DNA of 64,000 bases, taken from positions 1 through 64,000 of the forward strand of contig JAESQN010000030.1 of NCBI GenBank assembly GCA_016765135.1, written 5' to 3'. A model generated the notes under the pieces. The model was not told the DNA's origin. It was given only the letters and a program-made list of their open reading frames with translations, and made no database searches. This stretch comes from Robiginitomaculum sp. (GTDB lineage Bacteria > Pseudomonadota > Alphaproteobacteria > Caulobacterales > Maricaulaceae). The first letter of the stretch is position 1; each line of letters opens with the position of its first letter. Made by a program: the position numbers and the translations under genes. Shown here piece by piece: positions 55,293 through 63,040 of this stretch.

Positions 55293-55730
55293 GTGGTCTT
55301 ACCTGTCCCTGAACCCGGCCTGGTGATTTCCTACGCCTATCTTTGGCGTTATGAAGATAGAGCCGGACAACAAGAAAGCCGCAAAGACCGGCCATGTGTC
55401 ATTGTGTTGGCTGTGGAAACCATAGCGGGTGAGACCCAAATAACCGTTGCGCCGATTACCCATAAAAAACCTGCCAACCCAGATGCCGGCATTGAAATTC
55501 CGCCACAAGTCAAGCAACACTTGCGTCTGGATTTAGAAACTTCTTGGGCGATCATTGATGAAGTTAACCAATTTATCTGGCCTGGATACGATTTGCGCCC
55601 CGTGCCGGGTACACCGGATATATTTACCTATGGTTATTTACCTCCGCGCCTATTTGAAAAAATAAAATCTGCATTGCTGGTACTGGCCCATAAGCGCCGT
55701 GTAAAATTAGTTTCAAGAGATGAACCATGA
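55293..55730 (+). CDS. PemK/MazF-type toxin
   Basis: This 145-residue protein starts at GTG and shows the MazF/PemK core: PGLVISYAYLWRYEDRAGQQESRKDRPCVIVLA, the GETQITVAPITHKKP strand and LDLETSWAIIDEVNQFIWPGYDLRP. MazF-type toxins are ribosome-independent mRNA endonucleases. It is longer than MazF (about 110) by a C-terminal helical part (ALLVLAHKRRVKLV). Its stop codon overlaps the next start by 4 bases, coupling it to an HD hydrolase gene. Confidence 0.75.
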   Translation: MVLPVPEPGLVISYAYLWRYEDRAGQQESRKDRPCVIVLAVETIAGETQITVAPITHKKPANPDAGIEIPPQVKQHLRLDLETSWAIIDEVNQFIWPGYDLRPVPGTPDIFTYGYLPPRLFEKIKSALLVLAHKRRVKLVSRDEP

Positions 55731-56317
55731 CCACCCCAAAACGGGCCCCAATCCGAGCATGGCAACGCATGCTCTCCGGCAGACGTCTCGACCTGCTTGA
55801 CCCGTCGCCCTTTGATATCGAGATTGAGGATATCGCCCACGGGCTGGCAAGGGTGGCGCGGTGGAACGGGCAGACGTCCGGGGATTATGCGTTTAGCGTT
55901 GCCGAGCATTCGGTGGTGGTCGAAAAATTATTTTCTATCTTAAACCCGAAAGCAAGCCGCGAAGACAAGCTTGTCGCACTGCTGCACGACGCGGCGGAAT
56001 ATGTGGTCGGGGATATGATTTCCCCGTTCAAGGCGGCGCTCGGCATTGATTACACCGACCTCGAACACCGCATAGAACAAGCCGTGCATTTGCGCTTCGG
56101 CCTACCGCCTCACCCGCGCATACCCCTCAAAAAAGCCATAAAAACCTGCGATATATATTGCGCCTATTTCGAGGCCATACAGATTGCCGGGTTTAGCGAG
56201 GCAGAAGCCGATAAGTTTTTCACCAAACCACCCGGCGATATCCGCATTAAAATCAAACCATTGTCCGTGGTTGCCGCCAAAAAACTATACTTAAAAAGAT
56301 TCGCTGAATTGGCATAA
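55727..56317 (+). CDS. HD superfamily hydrolase, third gene of the PemK operon
   Basis: This 196-residue protein has the HD pattern: YAFSVAEHSVVV, ALLHDAAEYVVGDM and the later Asp in IKTCDIYCAYFEA. The group is close to the YfbR-type nucleotidases (5'-deoxynucleotidase or related phosphohydrolases). The first bases overlap the PemK stop (ATGA), so it is made from the same transcript as the toxin. Whether it is part of the toxin module or merely downstream is unclear. Confidence 0.8.
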   Translation: MTTPKRAPIRAWQRMLSGRRLDLLDPSPFDIEIEDIAHGLARVARWNGQTSGDYAFSVAEHSVVVEKLFSILNPKASREDKLVALLHDAAEYVVGDMISPFKAALGIDYTDLEHRIEQAVHLRFGLPPHPRIPLKKAIKTCDIYCAYFEAIQIAGFSEAEADKFFTKPPGDIRIKIKPLSVVAAKKLYLKRFAELA

Positions 56318-56358
56318 TTTGCGTTTGGAAAAACCCCATTCATCCTTATATATACCCC

Positions 56359-56446
56359 GTAGGGTGGATTAGCGTTTTTTGCGCGTAATCCACCATTGGC
56401 AACCACCGCACGGTGGATTACGGCTAAGAAGCCTAATCCACCCTAC
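56359..56446. repeat. TGTAGGGTGGATTAG palindromic element, copy 3
   Basis: This is an 88-bp copy, whose left end is GTAGGGTGGATTAG and right end CTAATCCACCCTAC. The right 36 bases match copy 2 exactly. It ends 18 bases before the nadA start, in its leader, and adds a false N-terminal frame to nadA. Confidence 0.92.
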
Positions 56447-56464
56447 AGAACATTAAAGGCTCAC

Positions 56465-57616
56465 ATGACGAAAGTTTTGAACAATTGGGAAGATGGCCAC
56501 TGGATTGGTCAGACTTTGGAGGTTGAAAACGGAGTCTGCGCCCTGCCCGCTCGCACGCTAGCCGGAGATCTGGCCTATACGGACGAGGTCAAAGCCGCCA
56601 CCGATCATCTCTACGCACTGGTTGCCGACTTTATCCCCAAATTTGAATGGCCCGCCTACGCGCCCCTCGTCCATGCCATTAACAAGCTCAAAGTCGAGAA
56701 AAACGCGGTCGTCCTGGCCCATAATTATATGACGCCGGATATCTATGCGCTTGTGGGCGATTACAAGGGCGACAGCTTGGGCCTGGCCATAGAAGCCACC
56801 AAAACCGACGCCGCAATTATCGTGCAAGCGGGCGTGCATTTCATGGCCGAGACCTCCAAAATCCTGTGCCCGGACAAAAAGGTTTTAATCCCGTCAATGG
56901 ACGCGGGCTGCTCTTTGGCATCAAGTATCACTGGCGACGACATGCGCCTGATCAAGCAAAAATACCCCGGTATCCCTATCGTCACCTATGTCAATGCCAC
57001 CGCAGATGTGAAAGCCGAAACCGATATATGCTGCACCAGCTCCAACGCCGTGCAGGTAGTTGAAAGTTTAGGCGTCCCCAAAGTCATCATGGTACCGGAT
57101 GAATTTCTGGCCAAAAATGTCGCCAATATGACGGACGTAGAGATAATCGCCTGGCACGGCAGATGCGAAGTCCACGCCCGCTTTGACGCCAAAGACGTAC
57201 GCGAAATGCGCGCCGCCAATCCCGGCGTAGTCGTCCTGGCCCATCCCGAATGCCCGCCGGACGTAGTGCTGGAGTCCGACTTCACCGGCTCCACCAAAGC
57301 CATGAGCGATTACGTGAGCGACCACAAACCCAAAAACGTAATCCTGCTAACCGAATGCTCCATGTCCGACAACGTAGCCATGGCCAATCCCACGGTAGAT
57401 TTCGTGCGCCCGTGCAATCTATGCCCCCACATGAAACGCATCACCCTGCAAAACATATACGAATGCTTGCGGGACGAAAAACACGAAGTGAAAGTGTCGA
57501 AGCGCATAGCCAAGAAAGCCCGCCGCGCAGTGCAAAGAATGATAGATTTACCAGCACCAGGCGTGAAGGGGCACTTTGATCCAAAGGCGGTGCATAAGGA
57601 TATTCGGGTTATATGA
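56465..57616 (+). CDS. nadA: Quinolinate synthase
   Basis: It condenses iminoaspartate with dihydroxyacetone phosphate to quinolinate, using a [4Fe-4S] cluster. The protein is 383 residues. The three cluster Cys appear in DAGCSLASSITGDDM, DICCTSSNAVQVV and NLCPHMKRITL; VVLAHNYMTPDIYALVGDYKGDSLGLA, MAETSKILCPDKKVLIP and CEVHARF are also family motifs. ATG at 56465 is 6 bases past an AAAGG. nadB and nadC follow, separated from nadA by a GmrSD-like gene. Confidence 0.96.
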   Translation: MTKVLNNWEDGHWIGQTLEVENGVCALPARTLAGDLAYTDEVKAATDHLYALVADFIPKFEWPAYAPLVHAINKLKVEKNAVVLAHNYMTPDIYALVGDYKGDSLGLAIEATKTDAAIIVQAGVHFMAETSKILCPDKKVLIPSMDAGCSLASSITGDDMRLIKQKYPGIPIVTYVNATADVKAETDICCTSSNAVQVVESLGVPKVIMVPDEFLAKNVANMTDVEIIAWHGRCEVHARFDAKDVREMRAANPGVVVLAHPECPPDVVLESDFTGSTKAMSDYVSDHKPKNVILLTECSMSDNVAMANPTVDFVRPCNLCPHMKRITLQNIYECLRDEKHEVKVSKRIAKKARRAVQRMIDLPAPGVKGHFDPKAVHKDIRVI

Positions 57617-57680
57617 GGGGTAGTGACAAAAAGCATTTTTTGATCTTTAAATAAGACCACTTTGTGTTTAAGGTAAATGC

Positions 57681-59378
57681 ATGGGAATAAAATTTACGAC
57701 AGAAAACCAATCATTTCGCAAAGTGATGGCTAACGGCCTTCAGTATCATGTACCTAGGTTTCAGAGAGACTATGCATGGAATGCTGAACAGTGGGAAGAT
57801 TTATGGGATGATCTTGAAGCCACCGATATCGGTGATCAGCATTATATGGGCTATCTTGTCTTTCAATCAGATAACGAAAAAATATTTTCTGTAATTGATG
57901 GGCAACAACGTCTTACAACTGTTAGCCTCATTATCATTGCAGCACTATATAAATTGAATGCCTTAATAGAAGCGGATCAAGAAAAAGAAAAAAATGAACA
58001 ACGTCTAGACCAATTTCGCAACAATTTTATTGGTTTTACGGATACCGTAACGCTGGTAACAAAGCCGAAGTTAACTCTAAATCGCAACAATAACACTTAT
58101 TATAAAAATTATATTTGTTCTTTAGAACAATTACCTCAAAGAAACATAACAGCTTCTGAGCGCTTACTTGGAAGAGCCGTTGAGTACTTTCAAAAACGTA
58201 TCGATGAAAAAGTTGCTATTGATGATGGAGCAAAACTAGCAGAGTTTATTGAAACTCTATTGGACAAATTACTATTTACGACGATTACCGTTGGAAGTGA
58301 TCTAAACGCTTATCGCGTGTTTGAGACATTAAATGCGCGTGGCGTCCAGCTTTCAGTGCCAGATTTGCTAAAAAATTATCTTTTTTCACTAATTGATAGT
58401 GGCAGAAAAATTGATAAGCACGAATTAAAGCGCCTTGAAGATGACTGGCTACATATTGTATCTCAACTAGGACAATACGATTTCACTAAATTTGTGTTGG
58501 CGCACTGGAATAGCCAAAACCAATTTGTAAGCAGAGGGCAGCTTTTCAAAAGAATAAAGCAAAATATAACAACACGGGAACTTGCTTTTGAATATTTGAG
58601 ACAATTACGTGAGAACTCTGAAATTTATGCTGCACTACAAAATGGAGATGATGAGTTTTGGCGACAACAAGAGTACAGAGGTGTACAAGATTCTCTAAGA
58701 ACATTAGCCTTGTTCAATATTAAGCAACCGCACTCCATGCTATTATCTGTTTTTCGGAAATTCACTTCAGACAGGTTTTGTAAAGCTGTAAAAGCAATTG
58801 AAGTGATAACCATTAGATATAACGTAATAGGCGGACGACAAGCTAACACGCAAGAACACGTTTATAATGCAATTGCGCGCAAAGTTTCTGCCGGAGAAAT
58901 TGCAAACATCCAATCTCTAAAAGTGGAACTCCGAAGCATTTACCCTAGTGACGATGAATTCTGTACAGATTTTAAATTAAAATCCATGCGTACGGCTCAA
59001 TCTCCCAAAAAAGTTAGATATCTTTTAGCCCAACTTGAGAGACATGTGTCCCCTGATTTACCCCTTGATGATACAGTGTTAACACTTGAGCATATCCTTC
59101 CAGAAAATCCGACCCCGGAATGGTCTGAATATTTTGGTGCCGAAGACGTTAGTGAATGCGTCGATAAATTAGGGAATATGACATTGCTCAACAAACAGCA
59201 AAACAATAACCTTGCCCGCAAATTATTTAATTCAAAAAAAGAAGTGCTAAAAGAGAGTCCGTTACAAATTTCAAAGAAAGTGGCAAATTATGAATCTTGG
59301 AATAAAAATGCAGTTGACGATCGACAGGCTTGGTTAGCAGATATCGCGGTAAGTAAATGGAAAATTCAGTTCTCCTAA
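57681..59378 (+). CDS. DUF262/DUF1524 protein, GmrSD-like
   Basis: This 565-residue protein is visibly AT-rich beside its neighbours. The N-terminal DUF262 domain shows VPRFQRDYAWNAEQWEDLWDDL and the nucleotide-binding motif FSVIDGQQRLTTVS. The C-terminal DUF1524 domain, an HNH-type nuclease region, shows LEHILPENP, KLGNMTLLNKQQNNNLARKLFNSKKE. The His of LEHI and the Asn of N-x-NN fit the active site. The fused layout matches the GmrSD type IV restriction enzyme, which cuts modified DNA of phages, and related defence proteins. It is inserted between nadA and nadB on the same strand, with gaps of 64 and 66 bases. Confidence 0.85.
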   Translation: MGIKFTTENQSFRKVMANGLQYHVPRFQRDYAWNAEQWEDLWDDLEATDIGDQHYMGYLVFQSDNEKIFSVIDGQQRLTTVSLIIIAALYKLNALIEADQEKEKNEQRLDQFRNNFIGFTDTVTLVTKPKLTLNRNNNTYYKNYICSLEQLPQRNITASERLLGRAVEYFQKRIDEKVAIDDGAKLAEFIETLLDKLLFTTITVGSDLNAYRVFETLNARGVQLSVPDLLKNYLFSLIDSGRKIDKHELKRLEDDWLHIVSQLGQYDFTKFVLAHWNSQNQFVSRGQLFKRIKQNITTRELAFEYLRQLRENSEIYAALQNGDDEFWRQQEYRGVQDSLRTLALFNIKQPHSMLLSVFRKFTSDRFCKAVKAIEVITIRYNVIGGRQANTQEHVYNAIARKVSAGEIANIQSLKVELRSIYPSDDEFCTDFKLKSMRTAQSPKKVRYLLAQLERHVSPDLPLDDTVLTLEHILPENPTPEWSEYFGAEDVSECVDKLGNMTLLNKQQNNNLARKLFNSKKEVLKESPLQISKKVANYESWNKNAVDDRQAWLADIAVSKWKIQFS

Positions 59379-59444
59379 TCCACTCTCATGCTATTACGTC
59401 CTAATTGCTAACAATCCCCGAAACTAACAAAGGAAACCGCATCT

Positions 59445-60971
59445 ATGCCATTGGGGGATTTAAAAACAACCCGCCTACCCGCCGGGGCTGTCCTCGTTGT
59501 TGGCGCTGGTCTCGCGGGGCTATTTATGGCGCTTAAACTTGCGCCGCGCCGTGTTTATATTTTAACATCCATGCGACAAGGCGAGGGCGCGGCTTCGGCT
59601 TGGGCGCAAGGGGGAATTGCTTCGGCTATTGGTGCGGGGGACACGGCGGCGGATCATGCACGCGATACCGTAGCGGCGGGCGACGGCCTGGTGGACGAGC
59701 GGGTGGCACTGATTTTAACGTCCGAAGGGCCAGCACGGGTGCGCGACCTCATGCAATACGGGGTCGAGTTTGACACTGATCCTCGTGGGGATTTGGTGCT
59801 GTCGCTTGAAGCGGCCCACGGGCGGCCTCGTGTGGCACGGGTCAAGGGAGATCTGGCTGGCAAGGCGATTATCGAAACTATGGTCGCCCAGGCCAAGGCG
59901 GCCAAACACATCACGCCGCTTTTGGGCTGGCGGGCGGAAACACTTTTGTCTGACGGTAAAGGCGGCATAGCCGGGGCTATGGCCCGCAAAGATGATGGTT
60001 CATTGATGGCAGTGCAGGCCGATATTACGGTCATGACCACGGGCGGGGTTGGCGGATTGTTCAAGATAACCACCAATCCGAAAACCTCACGCGGGGACGC
60101 GCTCGGCATGGCGGCCGTTCACGGTGCGGTTATCCGCGACCCGGAGTTCGTACAGTTTCACCCCACCGCCATTGACATAGACCAAGACCCCAACCCGCTG
60201 GCCACCGAAGCCTTGCGCGGCGAAGGTGCGGTACTGGTCACGGCGGACGGCAAGCGTTTCATGGACAAATACCACAAGGACGGAGAACTGGCCCCACGGG
60301 ATGATGTCAGCCGAGCCGTGTTCGCGCAAATCCAAAAAGGCGAGCCGCCGTTTCTGGATTGTCGGGCCGCCGTGGGCGCACATTTCCCCGAAGAATTTCC
60401 GACAGTTTTCGCCAGCTGTATGAGCGCAGGCATCGACCCGCGCACCGACCTCATCCCCATCGCCCCCGCCGTGCATTACCATATGGGCGGCATCATGACC
60501 GACGATGAGGGCCGCAGCAATCTACCGGGCTTGTGGGCCGTTGGCGAATGCGCCGCTACGGGCGTACACGGCGCCAACCGCCTGGCCAGCAATTCCCTGC
60601 TGGAGGCCATAGTGTTTGGCAACCGCGCCGCCAATGCCATCAATACCGAAGACCACCCAAAGCGCCAAGCCGATCATATCGGCCCCCAGCCCTGGCTAGC
60701 TATGACACCGGATGTGAGCGAAACCCTACGTATTGCCATGACCAAATATTGCGGTGTGTTGCGCGATGCCGACGGGCTAAACACACTGCTCGATATTATC
60801 GCAGAGCTGACAGATCAAGTCGGCGAAGCCAACCCATTGATAGCGGCGCGGTTCATAGCTTCCGGCGCCCTGGCCCGCGAGGAAAGCCGTGGCGGTCACA
60901 CCCGCACAGATTTCCCGGACGAGGTGGAGCCACCACGCTCAAGTTATATTACTTATGATCAGTTGGTGTGA
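59445..60971 (+). CDS. nadB: L-aspartate oxidase
   Basis: It oxidises aspartate to iminoaspartate with FAD, the step before NadA. The 508 residues have the FAD motif VLVVGAGLAGLFMALKLAP at the start, GEGAASAWAQGGIASAIG, the active-site part AVHYHMGGIMTDDEGRSNLPGLWAVGECAATGVHGANRLASNSLLEAIVFG and a C-terminal helical domain. It is expected to work with NadA, whose gene lies upstream beyond the inserted GmrSD-like gene. A good AAAGGAAACC precedes the ATG. Confidence 0.96.
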   Translation: MPLGDLKTTRLPAGAVLVVGAGLAGLFMALKLAPRRVYILTSMRQGEGAASAWAQGGIASAIGAGDTAADHARDTVAAGDGLVDERVALILTSEGPARVRDLMQYGVEFDTDPRGDLVLSLEAAHGRPRVARVKGDLAGKAIIETMVAQAKAAKHITPLLGWRAETLLSDGKGGIAGAMARKDDGSLMAVQADITVMTTGGVGGLFKITTNPKTSRGDALGMAAVHGAVIRDPEFVQFHPTAIDIDQDPNPLATEALRGEGAVLVTADGKRFMDKYHKDGELAPRDDVSRAVFAQIQKGEPPFLDCRAAVGAHFPEEFPTVFASCMSAGIDPRTDLIPIAPAVHYHMGGIMTDDEGRSNLPGLWAVGECAATGVHGANRLASNSLLEAIVFGNRAANAINTEDHPKRQADHIGPQPWLAMTPDVSETLRIAMTKYCGVLRDADGLNTLLDIIAELTDQVGEANPLIAARFIASGALAREESRGGHTRTDFPDEVEPPRSSYITYDQLV

Positions 60972-61000
60972 TGATGTACGGAGCCAAACAATACACCGGC

Positions 61001-61034
61001 CTTCCCCTCTCCCCGTAAACGGGGAGAGGGGAAG
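61001..61034 (+). repeat. 14-bp perfect hairpin between nadB and nadC
   Basis: CTTCCCCTCTCCCC (61001-61014) and GGGGAGAGGGGAAG (61021-61034) flank the loop GTAAAC, and TTTTATTTT follows on the plus strand. It has both the look of a common intergenic repeat and that of an intrinsic terminator, so nadC may be partly uncoupled from nadB. Confidence 0.75.
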
Positions 61035-61070
61035 TTTTATTTTCCTTTACAGATATGGACAAATTTTACC

Positions 61071-61931
61071 ATGACCAACATCCCCCCCCTACCCCGCATC
61101 ATCATTGAACCTATGATACGCCGCGCCCTCGAAGAAGACTTTGGCACGGCGGGCGATTTAACCGCCAACTTGCTGGTGCCAACATCTGCCAGCGCCACGC
61201 TGTATTTTAAATCCCGCACTACGGGTGTGATCTCCGGCCTGCAAGCTGCCGTGTTGACATATGCTTTGGTAGACCCGGGCGTGAAATTTGAAATCTATTG
61301 CCCGGACGGTTCAAAAGTGCGCAAAGGCACAGTGATCGCCAGTGTCTCCGGCCCCGTCCGCTCACTACTCATGGCCGAGCGCACGGCGCTTAATTTCATG
61401 GGCCGGATGAGCGGCATTGCTACGCTCACGGCCAAATATGTCGCCAAGACCGCGCCCCATAATGTACGCATCGCCGCCACCCGCAAAACCACGCCGGGCT
61501 TGCGGGCGTTAGAGAAACGCGCCGCCCTGCACGGCGGCGGGCATACCCATAGGGGTTCGCTATCCGACGCCATCATGGTCAAAGACAATCATATTGCCCT
61601 TGCGGGCGGCGTAGACAAGGCGGTGCGCGCCGTCATGGCCGGAGCCGATCACATGGCCAAGGTTTCCATAGAAGTGGATACAGTGGCGCAATTCAAGAAA
61701 GTCCTGAAGCACCGCCCGGATGTTATTCTATTGGATAATATGAGCCTCGATAATCTGCGCACCTGCGTAGCCCTCAACATTAAAGCTCGGGGAGGAAAGG
61801 TGACGTTGGAAGCCTCAGGCGGCGTAAACCTGCGCACCGTAGCGGCGATAGCGGCAACAGGGATTGATGTAATTTCAATAGGCGCATTGACACACAGCGC
61901 ACCAAATTTTGATATTGGGCTGGATGCTTAA
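61071..61931 (+). CDS. nadC: Nicotinate-nucleotide pyrophosphorylase (carboxylating)
   Basis: It turns quinolinate and PRPP into nicotinate mononucleotide, ending the de novo branch. The 286 residues show EEDFGTAGDLTANLLV, the core MAERTALNFMGRMSGIATLT, RIAATRKTTPGLRALEKRAALHGGGHTHRGSLSDAIMVKDNHI, and SIEVDTVAQF with the quinolinate- and PRPP-binding Arg, Lys and Glu. It ends the nadA-nadB-nadC set. Confidence 0.96.
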   Translation: MTNIPPLPRIIIEPMIRRALEEDFGTAGDLTANLLVPTSASATLYFKSRTTGVISGLQAAVLTYALVDPGVKFEIYCPDGSKVRKGTVIASVSGPVRSLLMAERTALNFMGRMSGIATLTAKYVAKTAPHNVRIAATRKTTPGLRALEKRAALHGGGHTHRGSLSDAIMVKDNHIALAGGVDKAVRAVMAGADHMAKVSIEVDTVAQFKKVLKHRPDVILLDNMSLDNLRTCVALNIKARGGKVTLEASGGVNLRTVAAIAATGIDVISIGALTHSAPNFDIGLDA

Positions 61932-61955
61932 CCACACACCCCGCTCACAGAATTT

Positions 61956-62071
61956 TGTAGGGTGGATTAGCCTTTTGGGGCGTAATCCACCAGCGGCAAC
62001 CACCAAAAGGTGGATTATGACCAACGGGAATGCCCTCTTGGTGCGCGTGAAAAACGCTAATCCACCCTACA
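61956..62071. repeat. TGTAGGGTGGATTAG palindromic element, copy 4
   Basis: This is the longest copy at 116 bp, with perfect 15-bp terminal repeats (TGTAGGGTGGATTAG / CTAATCCACCCTACA) and an internal GTAATCCACC/GGTGGATTA pair. It sits between the convergent nadC and SleB-type genes, so unlike the other three it does not precede a start codon. Confidence 0.92.
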
Positions 62072-62092
62072 GGACTATATTGTTTTACCCAA

Positions 62093-62839
62093 CTAAGGCG
62101 CAACGCTTACCGGGCGCAATCTGCGTTTCCTTGGCATGAAGCGATAAAACACATGGGTTTCGTATTTGCGGAGTTTGCGCAAACTTGGTGCCCATTTCGG
62201 CGACACGCCCGTTGTGTGGTAATGGGTGGCGCGGTTGGTGAGCGGCGCGTTAGCACCGATCATCATATGCTTGGCGATGGTTTGGGATTTTTCCCAATGC
62301 TTGCCGTAAGGTAGTTTGGCGGTGGAGCCGTCGCAGGTGAATGAGAACTGGCAGCCAGTTGTCCGCTCTGCGCCCTGATAGACAACTGCGCATACGGAAT
62401 TTGGAAACGCTCTGTGTTCGACACGGTTCAGCACAACTTCGGCTACGGCTTTTTGACCGTCTGTGGTCTCGGAACGGGCTTCGTAATATACGGCTTCGGC
62501 CAAACAATTGGTCTCGCGGGTCATGGTTTTGGCTGGTGCAATATAAGCCAGGCCGCCTTGGGATAAATCCCGTGTGATTTGGTAATCCAGCATGTACGGA
62601 TTGCTGATGCGTGCGTCCAGTTGCCGTTCGGACATGGTTTTGGCCAAATTGGAAGTGGAATGGAATTCGGCACCAATATTTTGCAAATTGCTGGCACGGG
62701 CTTGCCACCGAGCCTGATCTTTCAAATCCATTGAGGCGCCCGCCATTTTAGGCAAGCCGATCAGGGTCGTTGCCAGGACAGCGATAACCAGCCCCCAGCC
62801 GAGGAATATGTGTGCGTTCTTAATCATTTCAGCCTTCAT
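62093..62839 (-). CDS. SleB-type cell wall hydrolase
   Basis: This 248-residue protein has an N-terminal membrane anchor or signal (about 10-28) and the hydrolase_2 domain of the SleB family. TNCLAEAVYYEARSETTDGQKAVAEVVLNRVEHRAFPNSVCAVVYQG is the classical family start, with the catalytic Glu in EARSE, and CQFSFTCDGS follows. A conserved HYHTTGVSPKWA lies near the end. The enzyme cuts peptidoglycan glycan strands. ATG at 62827 (after GAAGG) is an alternative start. The 200 bases upstream hold its promoter. Confidence 0.88.
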   Translation of the reverse strand: MKAEMIKNAHIFLGWGLVIAVLATTLIGLPKMAGASMDLKDQARWQARASNLQNIGAEFHSTSNLAKTMSERQLDARISNPYMLDYQITRDLSQGGLAYIAPAKTMTRETNCLAEAVYYEARSETTDGQKAVAEVVLNRVEHRAFPNSVCAVVYQGAERTTGCQFSFTCDGSTAKLPYGKHWEKSQTIAKHMMIGANAPLTNRATHYHTTGVSPKWAPSLRKLRKYETHVFYRFMPRKRRLRPVSVAP

Positions 62840-63040
62840 ATAGCCGCAAAAGCGATTCTTTCAACCCTTGCAGACAGGTAATTAACAGATAGTTTACAAA
62901 TATTCGTATTGGCTCAGTACCCGTTTGGATTAGAAATAGCATACTAATCCGCATATAATGCGTGAACTTCATCACACAAACAGATGCAAAACCTGTGCCA
63001 AATGGCGGCTTTGATGTACATAACGAAGATTAAGCTTACC

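Noticed and set aside
56396-56464. N-terminal extension of nadA
   Set aside because: It is again repeat-encoded, with the same ITAKKPNPPY peptide as the false trxB extension; the real start is 56465.
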